Source: Bacteroidota bacterium (GTDB lineage Bacteria > Bacteroidota > Bacteroidia > Chitinophagales > Saprospiraceae). Taken from it: a stretch of 64,000 bases of DNA. The translations under genes and the position numbers were made by a program. The notes beneath the pieces were generated by a model. It had not been told where the DNA came from, made no database searches, and worked only from the letters and a program-made list of their open reading frames with translations. The stretch lies in assembly GCA_024743405.1 (NCBI GenBank), contig JANSWP010000012.1, positions 42,337 through 106,336 on the forward strand, read 5' to 3'. Shown piece by piece: positions 40,514-50,642 of the stretch (its first letter is position 1; every line of letters begins with the position of its first letter).

Positions 40514-40570
40514 TATTCATGAGATTATAGTTTGTTACTTGTCGGTCGCACGGTTAGTGCGACCTTTTTT
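40514..40570 (+). ncRNA. Hairpin unit 3
   Basis: Box ATTCATGAGATTATAGTTTG ends at 40534. Stem GGTCGCAC (40544-40551) pairs with GTGCGACC (40557-40564) around loop GGTTA, then six T. It is followed at once by another hairpin, TCGAAAAGAAA with TTTCTTTTCGA (40581-40623). Confidence 0.45.
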
Positions 40571-40720
40571 ACAAACTTTATCGAAAAGAAAAGCTCTATG
40601 AAGGGACTAATCTTTCTTTTCGACTGGGTGGATACGAAAGAGCGAGTCAGATTTGAGGTTAGATCTTGAGCCCAGAACTGATATTAATAACAGTGTTTGT
40701 CCTTTGCTACATAACCAGGG

Positions 40721-40758
40721 AATTTTTAAATGGGTCGCACGAATGAGTGCGACTCTTT
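40721..40758 (+). ncRNA. Hairpin unit 4, box degenerate
   Basis: Stem GGTCGCAC (40733-40740) with GTGCGAC (40747-40753), loop GAATGA, then TCTTTT. The usual box is missing; only AT-rich sequence (AATTTTTAAATG) precedes it. Confidence 0.4.
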
Positions 40759-40795
40759 TCAGACAACAATTTGAACTCAAAATAGTAGGAGTACG

Positions 40796-40849
40796 TATAT
40801 TTCAATCGCCTTAAAACGATGTCGCGTCTTCGGGCGCGACTCTTTTTTT
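40796..40849 (+). ncRNA. Hairpin unit 5 with UUCG tetraloop
   Basis: TATATTTC (40796-40803) is one base from the -7 consensus, with TTTG 22 bp before it. GTCGCGTC pairs with GGCGCGAC (40821-40840) around TTCG, giving the very stable C(UUCG)G loop, then TCTTTTTTT. Confidence 0.45.
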
Positions 40850-40903
40850 CTAGAAATCAAATGAAAACAACCCAGAAAAAAATGTAATTCATCCAATCGC
40901 TAC

Positions 40904-40958
40904 ACGAGGATTATAATTTGTTTGAAGAAGAAGTTGCATCTATTGTGACTTCTTTTTT
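40904..40958 (+). ncRNA. Hairpin unit 6 with a different stem
   Basis: Box CGAGGATTATAATTTG ends at 40920. AAGAAGTTGCA (40928-40938) pairs with TGTGACTTCTT (40944-40954) around TCTAT, including two G:U pairs, then Ts. The box is kept while the stem sequence is unrelated to the other units. It ends 5 bp before the end of the GH3 gene. Confidence 0.45.
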
Positions 40959-40962
40959 ATTT

Positions 40963-42462
40963 CTACAACTTATACAAGTCTAATTCTTTGGCAATTTTAC
41001 GGTCATTTGAAAGGCGAGGTACTTTATTTTGTCCGCCTAATTTTCCGCGAGACTTCATGAAGTTTCGAAAAGCATCTTTTTTAAGAGGTGTGATTTTTAG
41101 GGTTTGTAAAATATTGCCATCAATTAAATCTTTATAATAAATATTTTGCCTAATCATTTGATTGTTAATTGATTGTGAAAGTCCTTCTAAGTTGTTAGGG
41201 ATTTCGTCAAACTCAATAAACCACTCATGATAAGGTAGTTCTTTCCCTATTGGATTTATTTGAGGTGCGACGGTAAACTCTACAATTTTGACATTCATTT
41301 CATTAGCGGCGGATAATATAGCCTGTTCAACTTCTTTACCGATTACATGCTCTCCAAATGCGGAAATAAAATGTTTTATTCGCCCTGTCACCAATAACCT
41401 AGGCGGGTTTTTGGAAACAAACTCGACCGTGTCGCCAATATTATAACCCCAAAGTCCTGCATTATTATTCAAAATAATTGCGTAGTTCACACCGATCTCT
41501 ACATCTTTTAAAGAAACTCTTGTCGGGTTATTATTGAAAAATTCTTCAGTTGGAATGAATTCGAAAAAGATCCCCGAATTAGCATTTAACAGAAGCGCCT
41601 TTTCATTTGGGTCATCTTGGAATGCAATAAATCCTTCGCTAGCTGGATAGGTTTCAACACTATCTAACCTCTTACCTACCAATGATTCTAAAGTGGCACG
41701 ATAAGGTTCAAAATTTACCCCTCCGTAAACGAAAACCGAAAAATTTGGAAAGATGTCTTTTATATATTTTTTACCTGTTTTTTCCAAAAGTCGCTCATAG
41801 TACATTTGTACCCACGGTGGAATTCCGCTAATCAAGCGCATGTCTTGATTGACAGTTTCTTCCACAATTTTTTCTAATTTATCTTCCCATTCGTCAATGC
41901 AATTTGTGGGGTAGCTGGGGAGTTGATTAGTCCTTAGCCAAGAAGGAACTTGATGATTTACAATACCTGATAAACGTCCTGTTTTGATGCCTGCAATTTC
42001 AGTTAATTCCGGACTTCCCGAAAGGAATATCAATTTCCCATCAAGCCAATTTCCATTACCTGTTTGAGCATAATAATTAAATAATGCATTTCGAGCTGAA
42101 CCAAAATGATTGGGTAAACTATCACGGGTGAGTGGAATATATTTCACGCCAGAGGTCGTTCCTGAGGTCTTGGCGAAATACATAGGACGACCTCGCCAAA
42201 GCACATCTTTTTCACCTTTTTTTATTCGTTCCACATAGGGCTTCAGTCCTTCATAATCTTGTATAGGCACTTGATCTTTGAAGTCTTTATAAGTTTTTAT
42301 TTCATCAAAATGGTGATCTTTACCAAATGCAGTTTTGCGCCCTACCTTGATTAAATTATTAAAAACTGACTCTTGACACTGTACTGCATTTTGTGACCAA
42401 CGACGAATGTCTTTGGAAATCAATTTAGCAAAAGGCTTAACGATTTTTGACTTGAACCCCAT
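40963..42462 (-). CDS. GH3-like acyl-adenylating protein
   Basis: A 499-residue member of the GH3 auxin-responsive family, adenylate-forming enzymes that in plants join amino acids to jasmonate or auxin. The ATP-binding P-loop-like FAKTSGTTSGVKYIPLT lies near 96-112, YPASEGFIAFQ near 275 and YNIGDTVEFVSKNPPRLLVT, then GRIKHFISAFGEHVI, near 355-385. Bacterial homologues are common in Bacteroidota and their substrates are unknown. It lies 44 bp downstream of the following unknown gene on the same strand. Confidence 0.88.
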   Translation of the reverse strand: MGFKSKIVKPFAKLISKDIRRWSQNAVQCQESVFNNLIKVGRKTAFGKDHHFDEIKTYKDFKDQVPIQDYEGLKPYVERIKKGEKDVLWRGRPMYFAKTSGTTSGVKYIPLTRDSLPNHFGSARNALFNYYAQTGNGNWLDGKLIFLSGSPELTEIAGIKTGRLSGIVNHQVPSWLRTNQLPSYPTNCIDEWEDKLEKIVEETVNQDMRLISGIPPWVQMYYERLLEKTGKKYIKDIFPNFSVFVYGGVNFEPYRATLESLVGKRLDSVETYPASEGFIAFQDDPNEKALLLNANSGIFFEFIPTEEFFNNNPTRVSLKDVEIGVNYAIILNNNAGLWGYNIGDTVEFVSKNPPRLLVTGRIKHFISAFGEHVIGKEVEQAILSAANEMNVKIVEFTVAPQINPIGKELPYHEWFIEFDEIPNNLEGLSQSINNQMIRQNIYYKDLIDGNILQTLKITPLKKDAFRNFMKSRGKLGGQNKVPRLSNDRKIAKELDLYKL

Positions 42463-42506
42463 TTTTGAGTTGGTAGTCGGCAGTTAGTAATCCAAGATAG
42501 ACGAAA

Positions 42507-43553
42507 CTAAAAACCTCGCATTAGAAATAATTGATTGTTAAATTCAAAAGTGCTTACCGTTTTATCTCCAGTTAGATATAAATAAATTTGTTTTCCTTTA
42601 TCACTTGAAATATCAATCTGGAAGCGTTCTTCATCCATTTTTGCTAATTCATCTTCTCGCTCTACTACTTTTCTAATCGGATAATTCCACTTTTTGTCCT
42701 CCTTTGTACCATCTTCATATTGCAAAATGGAACGTACTTCCACAGCATATTTTTTAATAATTTTGTATTTACTTTGATCAACATGTTTTTCTTCAGAAGA
42801 AGAAATTTCCTGTCCATCTATAAAAGAATACTCTTCCGTTTCAGTTGTTTGTTCAAGCGTGTCTTGAACGGCATCTTCAGTTAATACCTCTATCTCTCTA
42901 TTCTTTTTTTCTTTTTTCTTTTTTTCTTTCTCTTTTAACTCAAGTGTAATGGTTCTAATAAAGGTCACGCTTGTACTATCACTTATTTCTAATGGTTCCT
43001 GAATGTTTTTTTCTAAATGAATGCGGAAAAAAGGATAGAAGGTTTTGCCCCAAAGCGAATCTGTATGTTCAATAACTAATTCACCACGGTCTGTAAAATA
43101 ATCTCGTTCTTGAGTGTTGAGTTTGCCAGGAATTGGAGGCAAGTAAAAGATCGTTTCTTTATCAGTTGGAGAACGTTTGTAAATTAAAGCTTCTACCATT
43201 CCCCATTTATTTTGAATAATTTTTAAATGTCCTTGTAATCGAGCATCTCGGGCATTAATTAAAAGTAGTTTGAAACCATACTCAGTCGGAGAAATATTGT
43301 TAATATTGAATACTCCCCGAATTCCTTCACCTTCGATAAAGAGGTTGTTAAAATTAACTCCAAAAGAATATTCACCAGGGGTTAAGTTTTTTTCGCTGAC
43401 ATTTGGAACCTCCATTCTATCAGGTTTAAAATCATAGCCGACTAAATCTTCAGGGCTAAAAAAACGACGATCAGAAATGTAAGTATATCCATGCTGAGCA
43501 TTCATTAATGGAATAAAAAACAACGTGGCAATAAAGAAAAAAAGGTATTTCAT
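42507..43553 (-). CDS. Secreted protein of unknown function
   Basis: A 348-residue protein with a signal peptide (MKYLFFFIATLFFIPLMNAQ). I do not recognise the family. The first 180 mature residues look beta-rich (PGEYSFGVNFNNLFIEGEGI); a very charged stretch, LKEKEKKKKEKKNREIEV, follows near 200-220, then an acidic segment, then a second beta region (KYAVEVRSILQYEDGTKEDK). It may be periplasmic or on the outer membrane. It probably shares an operon with the GH3-like gene. Confidence 0.6.
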   Translation of the reverse strand: MKYLFFFIATLFFIPLMNAQHGYTYISDRRFFSPEDLVGYDFKPDRMEVPNVSEKNLTPGEYSFGVNFNNLFIEGEGIRGVFNINNISPTEYGFKLLLINARDARLQGHLKIIQNKWGMVEALIYKRSPTDKETIFYLPPIPGKLNTQERDYFTDRGELVIEHTDSLWGKTFYPFFRIHLEKNIQEPLEISDSTSVTFIRTITLELKEKEKKKKEKKNREIEVLTEDAVQDTLEQTTETEEYSFIDGQEISSSEEKHVDQSKYKIIKKYAVEVRSILQYEDGTKEDKKWNYPIRKVVEREDELAKMDEERFQIDISSDKGKQIYLYLTGDKTVSTFEFNNQLFLMRGF

Positions 43554-43612
43554 TAGTCGAGTAATTTTCTTTTAGAAGGTTTCGTATTTATTTCTAATAT
43601 GCTTGTTTATTA

Positions 43613-45307
43613 CTATCCATCAATTCTTTTATCCACAATTTCGCGGATTTCAGCTTCAAACTGATCTGCTTTTTCTATCATTTCGCTAGCAGCTTTCATG
43701 ACTTTCGCAACATAATCTTTGTCTTTCAAGTCTGCTGAATTAATTTTTACATTCATAAATGCGCCATGCACTGCAGCTCTTGCACAAAGACCTCCGACGC
43801 CAGCATCCGTAACAGAATTTGGATTTCCCATTTCAGCCATTGCCTTTGTGACTTCAAAAGAAGCTAGGCTTAGTTCCATAATCCGAAAGGGCACTTCAAT
43901 TGCATATTTTGTCGCTGCCTGAATGGCTTTACTTCGAGCTGTTTTTTCTTCTTGGGTTCCTTTTGATAGTCGAAAAGCAGAAATGATAGCATTGAAAGCA
44001 TTTGTATCTTCATCAACCATTTTCAATAAGGCATCTTTGATCTGTTGTCCTCGTGCTGCCCAATCGCTGAATTCTTCCCAACGGTCATCCCAACCTCTTT
44101 TATGAGAAGATAAGTTGGCAACCATCGTTGCTAAAGAAATGCCTAGTGAACCAACATATGCGGAAATCGAACCTCCGCCAGGAGCAGGACTTTCAGAAGC
44201 CGTTTCATTCGCAAAATCACGCAAATTCATTTCTATAAGTGGCGTCGGTTCATCTGCTGCGAGTTGGTATTCAATAATTTTTTTCTGTGGATCAAAAGGG
44301 GTTAATTCATCTAAGCCAAACGACTTGACAGCAATCTTGATGACTTCCTCTTCTGCAACGCCAGTTGATCTCTGTTGTTTTTTTAAAAAATAATGCCCTG
44401 CATCAAGCATCACTTTTAAGGGGACTAAACCTACCAATTCTGACCCAGTAACTCTTAGTCCTCGTTTATCTGCACTTTTACAAACTTCCTCAAATGCAAT
44501 ATGTAAAGGGGTATCATTAATATTAGTCAAATTCATAGAAATCTGTGCGACACCATATTCTTCAATAAACCAACCGATCCCTTTTACAGATTTACAAGCA
44601 CCAGGTTCGCGAACTGGATTGTCATTTTCATCTTTCACAATTTCCCCAGTGATAGGGTCACCTTTTCTTTTCACTCGACCAGCTTCACGCACATCAAATG
44701 CTACAGAATTAGCTCGGCGAGTAGAGGTTGTATTTAAATTCACATTATAGGCAATCAAAAAGTCTCTTGCTCCGATCGCTGTTGCACCTGCTTGTGGGTT
44801 AAATCGAGAAGGTCCATAATCAGGTTTCCATTCGGGTTTCGTCAACTTATCGGCAAGGGCTTCATATTCTCCTGACCGGATCGTTGCCAAGTTTGTCCAT
44901 TCAGGTTTTGTTGATGCATATTCATACATATAAAAAGGAATGTCTAATTCGCGACCTGCCATTTCTCCAAGTTTGTGTGCCCACTTCACCGTTTCTTCCA
45001 TCGAGATATTTGCAATGGGCACTAAGGGACAGACATCAGTCGCACCCATTCTTGGATGTTCGCCACTATGCTTGCTCATATCAATTATTTCTGAAGCTTT
45101 TTTGATAGCAAGAAATGCAGCATTGATGACAGGTTCGGGTTCGCCGACAAAAGTAACGACAGTCCGGTTTGTGGCTTTCCCTGGGTCAACATCTAATAGT
45201 TTAACCCCTTCTATCTTTTCGATTTCATCAGTAATTTGTGTGATGATATTCATATCTTGCCCTTCTGAAAAATTAGGGACGCATTCGATTAGTTGTTTTT
45301 TTTGCAT
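43613..45307 (-). CDS. ftcD: Glutamate formimidoyltransferase / cyclodeaminase fusion
   Basis: A 564-residue bifunctional enzyme of histidine breakdown. The N-terminal half (LIECVPNFSEGQD, HSGEHPRMGATDVCPLVPI) transfers the formimino group from formiminoglutamate to tetrahydrofolate. The C-terminal half (from about residue 360; ETASESPAPGGGSISAYVGS) is the cyclodeaminase that yields methenyl-THF. The fusion is the same as in animals and many Bacteroidota. No hut genes lie nearby. dtd and guaB follow upstream on the same strand with gaps under 10 bp, so the three are probably one operon. Confidence 0.94.
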   Translation of the reverse strand: MQKKQLIECVPNFSEGQDMNIITQITDEIEKIEGVKLLDVDPGKATNRTVVTFVGEPEPVINAAFLAIKKASEIIDMSKHSGEHPRMGATDVCPLVPIANISMEETVKWAHKLGEMAGRELDIPFYMYEYASTKPEWTNLATIRSGEYEALADKLTKPEWKPDYGPSRFNPQAGATAIGARDFLIAYNVNLNTTSTRRANSVAFDVREAGRVKRKGDPITGEIVKDENDNPVREPGACKSVKGIGWFIEEYGVAQISMNLTNINDTPLHIAFEEVCKSADKRGLRVTGSELVGLVPLKVMLDAGHYFLKKQQRSTGVAEEEVIKIAVKSFGLDELTPFDPQKKIIEYQLAADEPTPLIEMNLRDFANETASESPAPGGGSISAYVGSLGISLATMVANLSSHKRGWDDRWEEFSDWAARGQQIKDALLKMVDEDTNAFNAIISAFRLSKGTQEEKTARSKAIQAATKYAIEVPFRIMELSLASFEVTKAMAEMGNPNSVTDAGVGGLCARAAVHGAFMNVKINSADLKDKDYVAKVMKAASEMIEKADQFEAEIREIVDKRIDG

Positions 45308-45313
45308 TAAAAT

Positions 45314-45766
45314 TTATTCTTTATTTTTTGAATCGATCCAGATCGTAACCGGTCCATCATTGATTAGTGATACTTCCATCATCGCCCCAAATTCACCTGT
45401 TCCAATTTTTTTTCTTGAAACCATTTCTAGAGTTTTTATGAAACCCTCATACATTGGAATCGCAAAGTCAGGTCTTGCAGCTTTAATGAAAGAAGGGCGA
45501 TTTCCTTTTTTAGTATTTGCATGAAGCGTAAATTGACTAATGACTAATAAACTGCCATCAACATCCTTAACCGACAAGTTCATTTTTCCATCTTCGTCAC
45601 TAAATATTCTAAGATTGACAATTTTACTGCAAAGCCAATTAATATCTTCTTTTGTATCCGCATTTTCAATGCCTAACAAAATAAGCAAGCCGTTACCAAT
45701 TTCAGACTTGATTTTTCCTTCTATAGTTACGGAGGCTTTAGACACTTTTTGAATTAATACTCTCAT
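45314..45766 (-). CDS. dtd: D-aminoacyl-tRNA deacylase
   Basis: A 150-residue DTD enzyme that hydrolyses D-aminoacyl-tRNA and Gly-tRNA-Ala. The sequence opens MRVLIQKVSKASVTIEGKIK, has LLVISQFTLHANTKKGNRPS (the SQFTL motif) in the middle and a GTGEFGAMMEVSLINDGPVT block (the NDGPVT motif) near the end. It is full length and 8 bp from guaB. Confidence 0.96.
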   Translation of the reverse strand: MRVLIQKVSKASVTIEGKIKSEIGNGLLILLGIENADTKEDINWLCSKIVNLRIFSDEDGKMNLSVKDVDGSLLVISQFTLHANTKKGNRPSFIKAARPDFAIPMYEGFIKTLEMVSRKKIGTGEFGAMMEVSLINDGPVTIWIDSKNKE

Positions 45767-45774
45767 TAATTATT

Positions 45775-47298
<1,524 letters not shown>

Positions 47299-47340
47299 CT
47301 AAATTGTTTAAGATTGTCCAAAAGAATCTTTGTTTATCAT

Positions 47341-47793
47341 ATGTCATCTATGTTAGCTGTTTTTTCTGACAATCATTTTATGAAAAAAGCGCTTCAAGAA
47401 GCGCAAATTGCATTTGAAGAAGGCGAGGTGCCTGTTGGGGCAGTGGTCGTATGCGAAAATCGAATCATTGCAAAAGCACATAATCAGACGGAAAGGTTAA
47501 CAGATGTGACGGCTCATGCTGAAATATTAGCGATTACGTCAGCTGCTGAATATTTGGGAAGTAAATATCTAAATGAGTGTACAGTCTATGTTACGCTTGA
47601 GCCATGTGTCATGTGCGCAGGTGCTTTGGCATGGGCCCAAATTGGGAGAATTGTTTATGGCGCTAATGATGATTCGAAAGGCTTTATGCGATTTGGGAAA
47701 AGAATTTTGCATCCAAAGACTAAGGTTGAATTTGGTATTTTGATGGAGGAATGCAGTAATTTGTTAAAATCATTTTTTAAGAATAAACGATGA
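47341..47793 (+). CDS. tadA: tRNA-specific adenosine deaminase
   Basis: Cytidine-deaminase-fold enzyme of about 150 residues that turns A34 of tRNA-Arg(ACG) into inosine. Zinc-site motifs are HAEI (with the catalytic Glu) and PCVMCAGA. FMKKALQEAQIAFEEGEVPV is typical of TadA N termini, and RFGKRILHPKTKVEFGILME of its C terminus. The start could be 47341 or 47350. A tRNA-Arg with anticodon ACG, its substrate, is encoded in the tRNA array at 57008. Guanine deaminase is a less likely alternative. Confidence 0.88.
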   Translation: MSSMLAVFSDNHFMKKALQEAQIAFEEGEVPVGAVVVCENRIIAKAHNQTERLTDVTAHAEILAITSAAEYLGSKYLNECTVYVTLEPCVMCAGALAWAQIGRIVYGANDDSKGFMRFGKRILHPKTKVEFGILMEECSNLLKSFFKNKR

Positions 47794-47996
47794 TAAGCAC
47801 CAAAGTAAAATTAAATTATTTGAAATTTTAGATATGCATGATTTCATCTTGGTACCTACTTTATTAAACTGATTCTTCAATGACCTTAACAGTTCGTAGT
47901 TATCATTGTAAATTTGTGTTTGGGAATATGAATCCTAAATATTAGGATAGGTTATTTGTCACCTCATCTCTTAAAGGAAAGCTAGAATAAATACAT

Positions 47997-49019
47997 ATGT
48001 TAACCAAAATACTCCATAATTCGGTTATTCAAACGTTACTCCTACTCGCTTTATTAGCGGGCGTTGGTATATGTATATTTCCTGAATATTCACCTCTACC
48101 TATTCGTTTTGCTGAAAAATTTGCAGTTCAAATCATGATCGGTTATTTATTTGGAGGTGTTTTATTTTTAATGCTTAAACAACCCCGGTTGATGTTTGCA
48201 AGTTTTGGATGTTGTGCCGCATTAGCAATTTTCCTGAAATTTTCGATGAACCCTAGAGAGGTTTTTTCTGAAAAAAAACAGGTTCTTATTCAAGAAGAAA
48301 CTATTCAAGAAGAAACTATTCAAGAAACGGAATCAGTTGAAATAAAAATTGCTCATTTTAGCCTTTCTGATGCGGAGAATGATCCTGAATTAACCTTTGA
48401 AAAAATATTAGAAACAGAAGCTGACCTGATTTCAATCCAAGAAGTTACACCCATTTGGCAGCCATATTTAGAAAGTTATTTAGATTCTATTTATCCTCAT
48501 AATCATACTATTTTAGATTTGGGGATGTATGGCTTATCTGTGTATTCAAAATATGCATTTAATTTTATCGATACCTTTTATTATGAAGAGATTCCAAATT
48601 TAGTTGGGAGCATCTCTTTGGGAAATGAGATTGATTCTGTTTATTTTGTCAGCACTCATGCAGTCCCTGCTTTTAGTCAGTCCGCCTATAAACGGGTTGA
48701 AGAACATCTTCAGTTGATACAAGACTATTTAGTTGAATTAAACCATCCGCATTTTATAATTGGAAATTTTTATGTTGTTCCATGGTCTAAGGAGGTTAAA
48801 GAATTTCGAAGTGTAACGAAACTAAGGGATAGTCGAACTGGATTCATGCCTTCTTATAGGGATGGAACCCTTTCTTTTTGGGACATTCCAATGGATCATA
48901 TCTTTTTTTCAAAACATTTTGAGTGTTCCGGGTTTAAATCAGTTAGTGGCGTAACATCTAATCACATTGGGATTCAAGGAGTTTATACAATTGATTATGT
49001 GGAAGAAAAGAATCAATAG
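47997..49019 (+). CDS. Membrane-anchored EEP-domain protein with degraded active site
   Basis: A 340-residue protein with three N-terminal membrane segments (to about residue 82), a small IQEETIQEETIQET repeat near 100, and an endonuclease/exonuclease/phosphatase domain from about 115. Catalytic motifs are altered. The usual TFN reads HFS, GDFN reads GNFY and SDH reads SNH, although the Glu of ISIQEV, the THAVP His and the MDHIF motif remain. This suggests loss of hydrolytic activity. It overlaps dgkA by 23 bp. Confidence 0.82.
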   Translation: MLTKILHNSVIQTLLLLALLAGVGICIFPEYSPLPIRFAEKFAVQIMIGYLFGGVLFLMLKQPRLMFASFGCCAALAIFLKFSMNPREVFSEKKQVLIQEETIQEETIQETESVEIKIAHFSLSDAENDPELTFEKILETEADLISIQEVTPIWQPYLESYLDSIYPHNHTILDLGMYGLSVYSKYAFNFIDTFYYEEIPNLVGSISLGNEIDSVYFVSTHAVPAFSQSAYKRVEEHLQLIQDYLVELNHPHFIIGNFYVVPWSKEVKEFRSVTKLRDSRTGFMPSYRDGTLSFWDIPMDHIFFSKHFECSGFKSVSGVTSNHIGIQGVYTIDYVEEKNQ

Positions 49020-49359
49020 TTTCAAATTTGCTTTTACAGGTATTGCTACCTTGTTTAAGAGTGAACCAAATGCCAAAATCCATCTTTTTTGTACTATAGG
49101 GGTGATTTTCGCCGGATTTTATTTCTCCATTTCAAAAATGGAATGGGCCCTTATCACAGTGGCTATTTCAATGGTTTTGGCTGCCGAAGCATTTAATACA
49201 GCCATCGAATTCTTAACTGATTTAACTTCTCCAGGTTTCCACATCTTGGCTGGAAAAGCGAAAGATGTCGCTGCGGGAGGAGTTCTTTTAACTGCTTTTG
49301 GAGCCATAATTATTGGAGGAATTGTGTTCTTACCGAAATTGGCGACATTGTTTCAGTAA
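48997..49359 (+). CDS. dgkA: Diacylglycerol kinase (DgkA family)
   Basis: A 120-residue three-helix membrane kinase, starting MWKKRINSFKFAFTG. The family motif EAFNTAIEFLTDL with the catalytic Glu lies near 57-70, and GKAKDVAAGGVLL follows. Bacteroidota homologues of this length may phosphorylate diacylglycerol or undecaprenol; the sequence does not separate these. The start lies inside the preceding EEP gene, so the two are translationally coupled. Confidence 0.9.
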   Translation: MWKKRINSFKFAFTGIATLFKSEPNAKIHLFCTIGVIFAGFYFSISKMEWALITVAISMVLAAEAFNTAIEFLTDLTSPGFHILAGKAKDVAAGGVLLTAFGAIIIGGIVFLPKLATLFQ

Positions 49360-49398
49360 AAAAAGGTTCGATTTTTATGAAATAAAAGTGTTGATGAA

Positions 49399-49737
49399 TT
49401 ATCCTTCTAATTCTTCCCAATACTCAACTGCTCGTCGGGTATGCGGGATGCAAATAGAGCCACCAACCAAATTGGCAATTGAAAAGACTTCATATACCTG
49501 CTCTTTTGTGACACCTAATTCGTAGCAAGTACCCAAATGATACCGAATGCAATCATCACATCGGAGAACCATCGATGCAATCAAACCTAACAATTCTTTC
49601 GTCTTTTTATCCAATGCCCCATCTTGATATGCGTTAGTATCAAGATTGAAAAAACGGTTAAGTACTTTATTGTTTTGAGCAAAAATTTTGTCATTCATTT
49701 TTACTCGATAGTCATTAAATTCATTTACCATTGACAT
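49399..49737 (-). CDS. Carboxymuconolactone decarboxylase / AhpD-like protein
   Basis: A 112-residue all-helical protein with the CMD-family core KELLGLIASMVLRCDDCIRY followed by HLGTCYELGVTKEQVYEVF. The CDDCIRYH motif is the redox CxxC-x3-H of AhpD-type peroxidase adaptors. Its exact partner is unknown. It stands alone, converging on dgkA. Confidence 0.88.
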   Translation of the reverse strand: MSMVNEFNDYRVKMNDKIFAQNNKVLNRFFNLDTNAYQDGALDKKTKELLGLIASMVLRCDDCIRYHLGTCYELGVTKEQVYEVFSIANLVGGSICIPHTRRAVEYWEELEG

Positions 49738-49874
49738 ATTGTTAGTATTTTTTAAAGTGAAACACCTCTAAATTTAGAAAGAAGTGTTTGTGATTTACAC
49801 AGAGGTAAAATTACTCAAATTTGGAATTTAGCCTTCAAAAAAACTACCTTCGGCATACATCAATTTTTTCGTTT

Positions 49875-50612
49875 ATGAAAGCTATAATTATCAAAAAGGT
49901 CGGACTTTTATTTTTTATTGGAATGACATTTTTTTCTTGTCAAGAAAATTCAAATTCTAATGATGCGAGTATGATTGGGAAATTGAGAGGGGATAAAGTT
50001 TCAACGAGATTCGAGCAAGAGATTTTAAATTTTGAAGAAAGTGATAAAATAAGGTTTCCTCAAAAGAATGGAATTCTATTTACAGGAAGTTCTAGTATTA
50101 GAATGTGGGAAACTTTGGAAAAAGATATGGCGCCTCTTCCTATAATAAATCGAGGTTTTGGAGGTTCAACTACACCTGAGGTCATTCAATATATAGATCG
50201 AATAGTATTCCCTTATGAGCCTCAAATAATTGTTTTCTATTGTGGTGAAAATGATATTCATGAAAAAATATTACCTCAAATTACCGTTCAGAACTTTAAG
50301 AAATTTGTTGGATTAGTGAATGAAAAATTACCTGATACTGAAATTATTTATCTATCCATGAAGCCTTCTATTGCTCGATGGGATGAATGGGATTCCTATC
50401 GAACTGGTAATTTGATGATCAAACAGTTTACAAATTCACAAGATAAAGTTCATTATTTGAATGTTGGACGAACGATGTTAGTTAAGGGCGAAATTCCTGA
50501 TCCAAATATTTTTATCGAAGATGGGCTACATATGAATAAACATGGATATGTTCGATGGACGAGTATGATTAAACCTCTTTTGAAAAAATTATATATACCT
50601 GAAATTCAATGA
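49875..50612 (+). CDS. SGNH/GDSL hydrolase, lipoprotein
   Basis: About 245 residues from the ATG at 49875, which yields a lipoprotein signal (GMTFFSC). The SGNH blocks are ILFTGSSSIRMW (nucleophile Ser in block I), INRGFGGSTTPE (block II), YCGENDI (block III) and EDGLHMNKHGY (block V, Asp and His). This is the acetylhydrolase-like branch acting on esters of glycans or lipids. It lies 31 bp before the DksA-like gene and may be co-transcribed with it. Confidence 0.88.
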   Translation: MKAIIIKKVGLLFFIGMTFFSCQENSNSNDASMIGKLRGDKVSTRFEQEILNFEESDKIRFPQKNGILFTGSSSIRMWETLEKDMAPLPIINRGFGGSTTPEVIQYIDRIVFPYEPQIIVFYCGENDIHEKILPQITVQNFKKFVGLVNEKLPDTEIIYLSMKPSIARWDEWDSYRTGNLMIKQFTNSQDKVHYLNVGRTMLVKGEIPDPNIFIEDGLHMNKHGYVRWTSMIKPLLKKLYIPEIQ

Positions 50613-50642
50613 TTTGGTTCGTTTTTTGAGAAAATTTTAAAC

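Larger units (their letters stand above)
40080..40960 (+). repeat. Train of promoter-like boxes and GTCGCAC hairpins
   Basis: An 880-bp gene-free stretch holds six plus-strand units. Units 1, 2, 3 and 6 begin with a near-identical box (CATGAGATTATAATTTGT or a close form). Units 1 to 4 share the stem GTCGCAC/GTGCGAC, unit 5 has a related GTCGCG stem and unit 6 a different one; all end in a T-run. In the boxed units the hairpin starts about 7-11 bp after the TTTG of the box. The loops differ. Between units are further perfect hairpins (40163-40176, 40347-40391, 40581-40623). Each unit could give an RNA of only 30-45 nt that is little more than a terminator hairpin. No protein-coding frame is present. 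Confidence 0.75.

Noticed and set aside
40080..40960. CRISPR array
   Set aside because: Spacing of the repeats is irregular (about 30-320 bp), repeats contain T-run terminators and no cas gene is near.
43719..45524. Several plus-strand frames opposite ftcD and dtd
   Set aside because: Shadows of the strongly supported minus-strand genes, without start sites or domains.
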